The translations under genes and the position numbers were made by a program. From Arachis hypogaea (taxonomy: Eukaryota; Streptophyta; Magnoliopsida; Fabales; Fabaceae): 64,000 bases of DNA. The DNA is taken from the NCBI RefSeq assembly GCF_003086295.3, contig NC_092040.1:56647559-56711558 (forward strand). The letters are read 5' to 3'. How positions within the stretch are numbered: the stretch's first letter is position 1; each line of letters starts with the position of its first letter. The notes beneath the pieces are model-generated. The model saw only the letters and a list, made by a program, of their open reading frames with translations, was not told where the DNA came from and did no database searches. Shown here in pieces: positions 56,815 to 64,000 of this stretch.

Positions 56815-56995
56815 TTGGTTTTCGATTGACAATTCTCCAATTGGAAGTTAACTAGATTGAGCAATTTTTCTTTTCTTTTGTTAATAGTTTTTGTTTCAGT
56901 TTATTACTGCTAATTTCTGCAAATTTTAATTTGTTTTCTTTGTTTATTCACTTGTTAGCATACTAACCACTAGCTGTTTGTGATATTGCCTCACT

Positions 56996-58186
56996 ATGGG
57001 ATTTCCACTATCTTTGGATGAGTATTGTTTGAGACTGAGCACATTGCAAAAAAGAAAGGAGTATCCATCATCGTTTGGTCAATCAAAATTCATGAGAAAC
57101 TCTCCACCACCACAGAATGATTCATGTTATTATGCTCATGGTGGGTGGGAGTATCAGGAACAGGAAACGGGGTACTTCCCAGAGCCACAAAATGGTCCAT
57201 GTTTTGGTGAAATTGATCACTACTCAAGTTGTGGCTGGGAAGATCAAAACCAAAGAGATTTCACTTATTCACACCCCATTCATCAAGAGCCATCACCTCT
57301 TAATTATCCAACCTCACCTCCTAGTTTTACATATCCAAATTCTTCATCACTTGAGCATTTTTCAGCACAAAATTCCTTCTCAAATTCATACAATTCATTT
57401 CACTATCCACAAGACTCATTCCACTACACACAAGAGTCATACCACTACCAAAACTCCAACCAAAGACCCTATCAGCCCACACAAAACACATACTCCCAGC
57501 CACCATATCACAGCCAAGATAATCAACCTCATCAACCCAATCCGAACCAACAATTTCAAGATCAATTAAACAGGATAGAAGGAATGATTGCAACTATGAG
57601 CAGAGATGTGGCCGATTTGAAAGGCTTTAAGGAAGAAGTGATATCCAACTTGCAAATTCAAGGTGCTGCCATTCAAAAGCTAGAAGCACAAATTGGATAT
57701 CTATCAAAGCAAATCCCTACCCACAATTCTTCTAGTGATACCATGGCAAACCCAAGGGAGGAATCAGAAGAACAAGAAAGGGAGAAAGTCAATCAAGGGA
57801 GATCACACTCCAATGAAACAGAGAGTTGCAAAGAGGAAGGGTTCATTGAACCACAAATTCAAGAAGCTTTTGATGAACAGGATACTCCAACTGTCCAACA
57901 ACAACCAAGTTCTGAGATCAAGGATGTGAAGGCAGTAGAAACAAGCACCAAAATGAGGATTGTGACCGAGAAACAAAGGACCATATCCATGAAGAAGAGA
58001 AGGTCGAAGAACAATCCAACTCCTGAGCCAACAAGCAAGTTCACTCAAGCCAGTCACAAGGGAAAGCTTGCTGGAAAGAGGCATTCACAACAAGGGGCAC
58101 TAACTAGATCCTTTATCCACTTGAAGTCATTCCTCTTAACAAACTGGAGGAAGAGGAAGAAAGTCAGGAACAGCATGTCAAGCTAA
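56996..58186 (+). CDS. Element B gag-tail-like protein, copy 2 (intact, 396 aa)
   Basis: Open from MGFPLSLDEYCLRLSTLQKR to the stop at 58186. Residues 1-190 are low-complexity, rich in Tyr, Gln, Ser and Pro with PPPQNDSCYYAHGGWEYQEQ-type repeats and no hydrophobic core. Residues about 190-250 form a likely coiled coil (LNRIEGMIATMSRDVADLKG, then IQGAAIQKLEAQIGYLSKQI), and NPREESEEQ follows. This matches the order seen at the Gag C-terminus of J (LEVQMGQMSKQLPE...NPRED), so I infer derivation from the end of an Athila-type gag without the capsid core. Residues 260-396 are charged. Compared with element A, the last ~28 residues are in a shifted frame. It might package or chaperone element RNA; unproven. 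Downstream is the conserved stem-loop. Two ORFs of other frames overlapping it are shadows. Confidence 0.75.
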   Translation: MGFPLSLDEYCLRLSTLQKRKEYPSSFGQSKFMRNSPPPQNDSCYYAHGGWEYQEQETGYFPEPQNGPCFGEIDHYSSCGWEDQNQRDFTYSHPIHQEPSPLNYPTSPPSFTYPNSSSLEHFSAQNSFSNSYNSFHYPQDSFHYTQESYHYQNSNQRPYQPTQNTYSQPPYHSQDNQPHQPNPNQQFQDQLNRIEGMIATMSRDVADLKGFKEEVISNLQIQGAAIQKLEAQIGYLSKQIPTHNSSSDTMANPREESEEQEREKVNQGRSHSNETESCKEEGFIEPQIQEAFDEQDTPTVQQQPSSEIKDVKAVETSTKMRIVTEKQRTISMKKRRSKNNPTPEPTSKFTQASHKGKLAGKRHSQQGALTRSFIHLKSFLLTNWRKRKKVRNSMSS

Positions 58187-59798
58187 TGACAGTAAACGAG
58201 CGCTTGTTGGGAGGCAACCCAACCAAAGGTAGTTTTTCTTTTCTAGTTATTTCAATAAAAGAGTTAAGTAGCTTTCTCTGTATTGCAAGGAGCTAAGTTT
58301 GGTGTTGCACACCAAAACAATTCAAGGGTGAATGTGAGATTCTAAGTTTGGTGTTCCACCAAAAACTTCATTAAAAGCACATTTCTACCTCAGCATGACT
58401 AGTCACTAGCTCCAACCAATCAGGGAAACTACTTAAACAATAGTTTAATTTCTAATTCATAGTTTCTTTTTCTAGTTCATAGTTATTTTCTTAATAAAAG
58501 CACATGAGGTTTTCTGCATATGATCCAAATTGCTGCATATGGCAAGGAACTAAGTTTGGTGTTCAACACCAATCTAAGTTCAGAGGCCTACAAACATACA
58601 TGCATGCTAACCAATTCTCAAAGTGCTTGGGGAACAAGCAACTTCTAATAGCTTTGCAGGAAGACAATCAATCTCATGGAAGGAATATACATCATCATCA
58701 AAGAGAACACCAAGGCTAGGAAGGATGATGAACAACAAAGAAGATGCTAAAAGGTTGTATTGTCACTTAATTGCTTGTACTTTGAATTGCTGATATTGGA
58801 AGTTTGCATGCACCCCTGCTTTAAGTTTGAGTCATTGCAGTTTTTGTTTGTCTGTTTGTTTAATTTCCAAATAAGTGATAGTCTAAGTGTCTGGATAAAC
58901 TTCACTTGCTTAAATGTATGCTTGCCCTGTTTGTTCTGTTCCAAAATAAAAGAAATGTTTGAACAAAAGTAACTCAATTCCATTTGGTAAGAAATCAAAT
59001 AAGATTAAGTGGTGGTATGCATGTTTGATTGAATAGTTAGCTCACTAAGAAATAAAGTTAGAATTGTCACTTTTAGTGGAAATTAGGATGCTGTCTATGG
59101 ATCTTGATGAATAAATGTCTTTGGCCATGAAAAAGAAAGAAAAAGAAGAAGAAAAAGCCACTGAAAAAGGGCAACCAAAAAGGAAAAAAAAATTAAGAAA
59201 ATAAGCTAGGCACCAATGGTTTGAACTTCTGAGACAAATGCCTGTGGTGTTTATGTATTAAGGATATGCTTGGATGAATAGGTTCTGAGGAGTGTTTCAA
59301 CACTTGGTAACTTGGGTTAACTAACCCGGGATTATCAACCAAAAGTCCATTATCAAGAGCAACCTAAATACAAAACATTTAGTCACACAAAGAGGTGCTG
59401 GGCACCGATGTCTCAAGAAGAAATGTGAACTAAAATGCCTGTAGTGGATATGTGTAATGCAATGATAAGAAAAAGAAAATGCCAAAGGCTTGTGCAACAC
59501 ATGACACTGAGCAACAAGGAGCAAATAAGCTCAAAGAAAAAGAAAAACAAAGAAAAGAAACTTGCCAAGGATATGTGAATAACAAGAGGCCATAGCAGTG
59601 TTTTAGTGGAAACATAAAAAGTGACATTCTTACCTAAGAAACAATAAAGTGATGCTGCAACAACTTTCTGCATGAACACCCCATTAATCAATGTCAATTA
59701 CTTACTGATATGGCTAATGAATTTACTTTCTGTTTCATTCTTTCTTCTCAATAATTCAGAACTTGCTTGGGGACAAGCAAGGATTAAGTTTGGTGTTG
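58187..59798 (+). other. Element B copy 2, 3' noncoding region
   Basis: Same organisation as copy 1: stem-loop GTTGGG-AGGCAA-CCCAAC at 58206-58223, AAGTTTGGTGT repeats, a diverged duplicated module about 59205-59465, hairpin at 59762-59781, then the LTR. No gene. Confidence 0.7.
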
Positions 59799-61981
59799 TG
59801 ATGCCAAGGCATCTTAGGCTAGTTTCACTAGCCTTTTTCTTTTATTTTTAGTTGTTTTATGCATTTTCTTGAGCCTTAAGTAATCATTTGGGCCAAATAG
59901 TCATGCTTGTCTTAAATCATTCAAACATGAAGATTTTGATGCAAATTTCATGAGTTTTTAGTTATATTCCTTGAATGCTATGAATGGAAGAATTCTCATG
60001 AAATTTTGCAAGACTTTGATTCAATTGTGTGGATGATTTCAGGGAAGAAGAGGCTAGGCAAGAAAGCAACAAAATCAATAAAGGAAGCTTGAAGATCACA
60101 TGTGGAGTACAATGTTGAAAGTGGCGTTTAACCTCCAAATTAACCTTAAACTGGAAGTTAAACGCCAGAATAAGGAATGCACCAAATGCTGAAAGTGGCG
60201 TTTAACCTTCAGTTTAAGGTTAAACTGAAGGTTAAACGCCAGAATCATGAAAGCTGAGAAAAGAGGAAACTGGCGTTTAACCTCCAGTTTAACCTCAAAC
60301 TGAAGGTTAAACGCCAGAATGAGAATGGCACCAAGGGAGTGATTCCACGTTTAACCTCCAGTTTGACCTCAAACTGGAGGTTAAACGTGTTCGACACAAT
60401 TTCACCCTCCAGGAAGCATTTCCACGTTTAAGCTCCAGTTTGACCTCAAACTGGAGCTTAAACGTGTTATATGGAACAGATTGACCATGCCTTCTTCAAA
60501 CATAAATAACTTGAGCTACAAAACTCCAAATGAGGTGATTCAAAATGCATTGGAAAGAAGACATCTAGAGCTTTCCAAGCATATATGGCATGCATGGTGG
60601 ATACGTAAAATTGAGGGAGAAAACAGCCCCGTAATGTGCATAGAAGAGCATAGTACCAACATGCAATCAGGCCAGCTGACCTCTTCACCTTCCATGGAGC
60701 ATAACTTGAGCTATAGAGATCCAATTGAGGTGCTTCCAGTTGCGTTAGAAATCTGACATCCATAGCTTTCCAACGAGGTATAATAATCTATATTTGGCAT
60801 CAAATTGGCAAGGTTGACAAGAGAACAAAGTGACGACTCAAGAAAGGGGGGTGCAACGTTTGAGTGTAGTTTAATGGATCATTATCCTTTTTGGATCAAT
60901 TATGTCACTCTACCCTTCAAGCAAGCAAGGCCCATCAACAACACCAAATCAAGGCCACAAGAATCATCTAGAATAGTTTATTTTCATTTGATTGTAATTT
61001 GCTTTTAATTTCATTTTCATTTTGTAATTTAGGGAGCCTATTTAAAGGCCTTAGTTTCTGCATTTGAAAAAGGGGGGATTGAAGGGGAATCCAGCCCCTG
61101 ACGGGGAATTTTTACTTTAGAACTTTTTTACTTTGTAATTGAATTCTGAGCTATGAAGCACTAAACCCCTTTCATTGGGTTAGGGAGCTCTATTGTAATT
61201 CAATGAATCAATGATAGTTTTATCTTCTTCTTCAATCTTTTCTCTTGAATTTTGTTAGAAAGCTTCTCGATCTAATTCCATTGGTTAGTTGTCTTGGGAA
61301 AGAAACTAGCCATAATTGGAATCCTTCGGAACCTTGGGAAAGGAATGGAGGATTCATGCTAGAGAAGCTTTCTCACAGTGAATTGGATTGGGGTTTGGAT
61401 GGATATTGTGACATGTAATCCTACCAAATTGTGGTTCATGAAGCTGTGTGGTATAATCAGTGATCGAGCATCATCTCTTCTTATGAACATTTAAACCAAG
61501 GGATTGGGAATTTGTTTGTTTTTAGAGAGAATTGGTGAGCCAAGGGATTGGGATCCAATCATATAATATTGCCAAGCAAAATTTAATGAATGCATTGATT
61601 GAGGAAGAGATGAAATGTTTTGATTCGGAGATCTCAATATCTCCTAATACCCAATGAACTCCCCATTTCTGATCTACACTTCTCTTTACATTCTGCCATT
61701 TAATTTCATGCAAACACCCCCATCCCTTTTTAATTTCAGCACTTTAATTTCTAGCTCTTTAATTCATGCAATTTAATATTCCGCAATTCTCATCTAAATC
61801 TTGATTCCGCTCAACTAGAACAAACTTCTAATTCGAATTGCTCACTCAACCAATCCCTGTGGGATTCGACCTCACTCTATTGTGAGTTTTTACTTGACGA
61901 TAACCGGTGCACTTGCCAGAAGGAATTTTGCCGATTGTGCAATTTCCCTTAATCGTAGCTATACCCAGTTATAGCGCATCA
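59799..61981 (+). repeat. Element B LTR 3
   Basis: 2183 bp, same length as LTR 2 with few differences. Palindromes at 60123-60166, 60197-60240, 60272-60315, 60346-60389 and 60423-60466; TATA-like box at 61039-61048. Immediately followed by the D' leader. Confidence 0.93.
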
Positions 61982-62914
61982 AACAACTGACGGTGAATCT
62001 TGTTGCTTAGATTAGGAAGAATTTATCTTTTTTACTAGAATTGCATCTTTTGTTATCCCTTTTAAAAATTTTTTCAAAAATATTATTTTTCTTTAATTGA
62101 ATTTCATTTTTTTATTTTTTATTATTGAGTTTATTGTCATGTTCTAAGTTTGGTGTTAATTGCATGCTTTTCTTTGTCTCTCAATTTTTCGAATTGCATG
62201 TTCTTGTTTTTCCTTGATCTTCAAATTGTTCTTGTTAATTTTTCTTGTTTGATCTTTGGTTTGTCTTGTTCTGTGTGTTTTCGTGTTTTCCTTGTGCATT
62301 TTTCAAAATTTTAATTTTCAAAAAAAATAATAATAATATATTTTTATACCTCTTTAAAACATGTTACATTTATAAATCAATTGGCTAGAGCGTTGGTTTA
62401 TGTTCTTGGTAATTGGGCATCTTCTTTTTAAAACTTTTTCAAAAATAATTTTTTCTTTGATTGAATCTTGTGCCAAACTTTAAGTTTGGTGTTCTCTTGT
62501 TAATTTTCTTTAATTTTCGAAAATTTAATTTGGTTTTCAAAAAGAAATTCTTAAGTTTGGTGTTCTTTCTTTTGTTCTTGTTGTTCTTGTAAGTCTTCAA
62601 AGTGTTCTTGAGTCCTCTTGGTGTTTTGATCTTAAAATTTTTAAGTTTGGTGTTCCTTAGTGTTTTCCCTCCAAAATTTTCGAAAACAAGGAGCATTAGA
62701 TCTAAAACTTTTAAGTCTTGTGTCTTTTGTGTGTTTTTCTCTTTCATCATAAAATTCAACAATCAAAAAATATCTTTTTCTAACTATCTTTAAGCAATAT
62801 TTTCAATTTTTTTTAAAAAAATTCAGATTTCAATTTCAAAATTTTTCAAATATTATCCTCTTAAGATTTTTAAAAAAAAATTATATCTTTTTCGAAAATA
62901 TCCTAACCACTTTC
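61982..62914 (+). other. Element D' leader (continuation after the B array)
   Basis: AACAACTGACGGTG... aligns with the D leader from 35035 onward up to the stretch near 35925. T-rich and noncoding; contains AAGTTTGGTGT repeats (about 62150, 62480, 62552, 62643) and the decayed tRNA-like segment at 62371-62395. It ends where the reverse LTR E begins, at CCACTTTC, which in D continues with TCTCTCC. Confidence 0.82.
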
Positions 62915-64000
62915 TGGTGGACGAAATTATGATTTCCCTCTTTGTATTTGCATGAGATTTATTTAATGGCTCTTTGGCATATGTGATCACAACTACGTTC
63001 AACTTAACCAGCAAGTGTACTGGGTCATCCAAGTAATACCTTACGTGAGTAAGGGTCGATCCCACAGAGATTGTTGGTATGAAGCAAGCTATGGTCACCT
63101 TGTAAATCTCAGTTAGGCAGATTAAATTGGTTTATGGTGAGTTCGAAAATTAGTAAATAAATAGAAAATAAAAGGGATAGAAATACTTATGTAAATCAAT
63201 AGTGGGAATTTCAGATAAGTGTGTGAAAATGCTGTGCTCCTCTTGAATCTCTACTTTCCTATTACATTCATCCAATCCTTCCTACTCCTTTCCATGGCAA
63301 GCTGTATGTAGGGCATCACCGTTGTCAATGGCTACATCCCATCCTCTCAGTGAAAACGTCTCTATGCTCTGCCACAGCACGGCTAATCATCTGTCGGTTT
63401 TCAATCAGGTTGGAATAGAATCCCTTGATTCTTTTGCACTTGTCATCACGCCCAGCCTTCAGGAGTTTGAAGCTCGTCACAGTCATTCAATCCCAGAATC
63501 CTACTCGGAATACCATAGACAAGGTTTAGACTTTCCGGATCCTCATGAATGCTGCCATCTATCCAGCTTATATCACGAAGATTCTGTTGGGGAATCTAAG
63601 AGATATGCGCCCGGCCTAGAGTAGAACGGAAGTGGTTGTCAGTCACGCGCGTTCATAGGTGAGAATGATGATGAGTGTTACGGATCATCACATTCATCAG
63701 AGTTAAGTGTAACGTATATCTTGGAATAAGAATAGAAGAGAATTGAATAGTAAGTAATAATAATTGTATTGAAACTTGAGGTACAGCAGAGCTCCACACC
63801 CTTAATCTATGGTGTGCAGAAACTCCACTGTTGAAAATACATAAGTAAAAGGTTCAGGCATGGCCGAATGGCCAGCCCCCTGAGTGATCAAAGGACCGAA
63901 TTATCAAGGACTAGAATAGTCAAAGATTAAAATGTCAAAAGATGTCTAATACAATAGTAACTTATCCTATTTATACTAGACTAGCTACTAGGGTTTACAT
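62915..64000 (-). repeat. Reverse-oriented LTR E, D-related, cut by the window end
   Basis: On the minus strand it ends ...TTTCGTCCACCA at 62915. It carries the D-type U5 module (stem CCTTAC/GTAAGG at 63039-63054, then GTACACTTGCTGG) and, further in, sequence like the D LTR around 34200-34520. A TATA-like box is at 63966-63975 (TATAAATAGG on the minus strand). It is either the 3' LTR of a minus-strand element or a solo LTR; the other boundary is outside the window. The frame at 63322-63624 is a shadow of LTR sequence. Confidence 0.82.

Larger units (their letters stand above)
49871..61981 (+). mobile_element. Element B tandem array: LTR-internal-LTR-internal-LTR
   Basis: Three LTRs (49871-51594, 54608-56790, 59799-61981) alternate with two nearly identical internal regions. 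The repeat unit is 5191 bp. Such arrays arise by unequal recombination between LTRs or by insertion of a tandem cDNA. The whole array sits in the leader of D'; the flanks are ...GTTTGAACTG on the left and AACAACTGACGG on the right, compared with GTTTGAACAACTGACGG in element D. A perfect 5-bp target duplication is not visible. No RT or integrase, so the family is non-autonomous. Confidence 0.92.

Noticed and set aside
63858..63876. Second tRNA-like A-box (ATGGCCGAATGGCCAG) in LTR E
   Set aside because: The match is short, palindromic and on the strand opposite to the element; no B-box.

Overview
The window is plant repeat DNA, almost certainly from a legume and probably Arachis (peanut group). 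I recognise the style of the LTR families from general knowledge and could not search a database. I see no host gene. Nearly everything is a nest of Ty3/gypsy LTR retrotransposons of Athila/Tat type. They have primer-binding sites complementary to the 3' end of tRNA-Asp, no chromodomain after integrase, and a third open reading frame in the env position that resembles the 'putative plant transposon protein' family. One PIF/Harbinger DNA transposon is also present.

Layout. 1-6952: element A, a non-autonomous LTR element with one gag-tail-like reading frame, left end outside the window. It sits in element K (6953-10418, D family: ORF3 relic and 3' LTR). K in turn interrupts the transposase of a PIF/Harbinger element (10419-13823, minus), which lies in the 3' LTR of a large old minus-strand element, G. 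G runs from 13827 to 48603 in pieces and has been split by: element J (16235-29082, complete, plus strand); a D-type LTR fragment that bridges a pol deletion (31272-31471); solo LTR H (31779-33280); element D (33423-44831, complete); solo LTR I (45866-47433); and element D' (from 48604). D' is itself split just after its primer-binding site by a tandem array of element B, LTR-internal-LTR-internal-LTR (49871-61981). The D' leader (61982-62914) then stops at a reverse-oriented LTR, E, that leaves the window. Target-site duplications are readable for D (GGCTT), H (TCCAC), I (GTAGT) and J (GTTAT/GGTAT, one mismatch), and G reading frames continue across these insertions.

The elements would once have worked as a set. 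J and D carry gag, protease, reverse transcriptase, RNase H, integrase and ORF3. A and B carry only a gag C-terminal-like protein and would need proteins in trans. Most frames are broken; the longest intact ones are the J RT-RH-IN frame (21047-23677) and the B copy-2 frame (56996-58186).

The most interesting signal is architectural. Families whose sequences do not align each carry their own inverted repeats upstream of a TATA-like box in the LTR. J, D/K and G have them again in the pol-ORF3 spacer. In the best cases the repeats are evenly phased: exactly 31 bp in D-family LTRs, 69-73 bp in J, 74-77 bp in B. Three further short hairpins (after the pol/gag stop, before ORF3 or the 3' LTR, and near the LTR 3' end) are shared across families with compensatory base changes. 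Together these suggest a shared nucleic-acid recognition or RNA-structure system of these retroelements.
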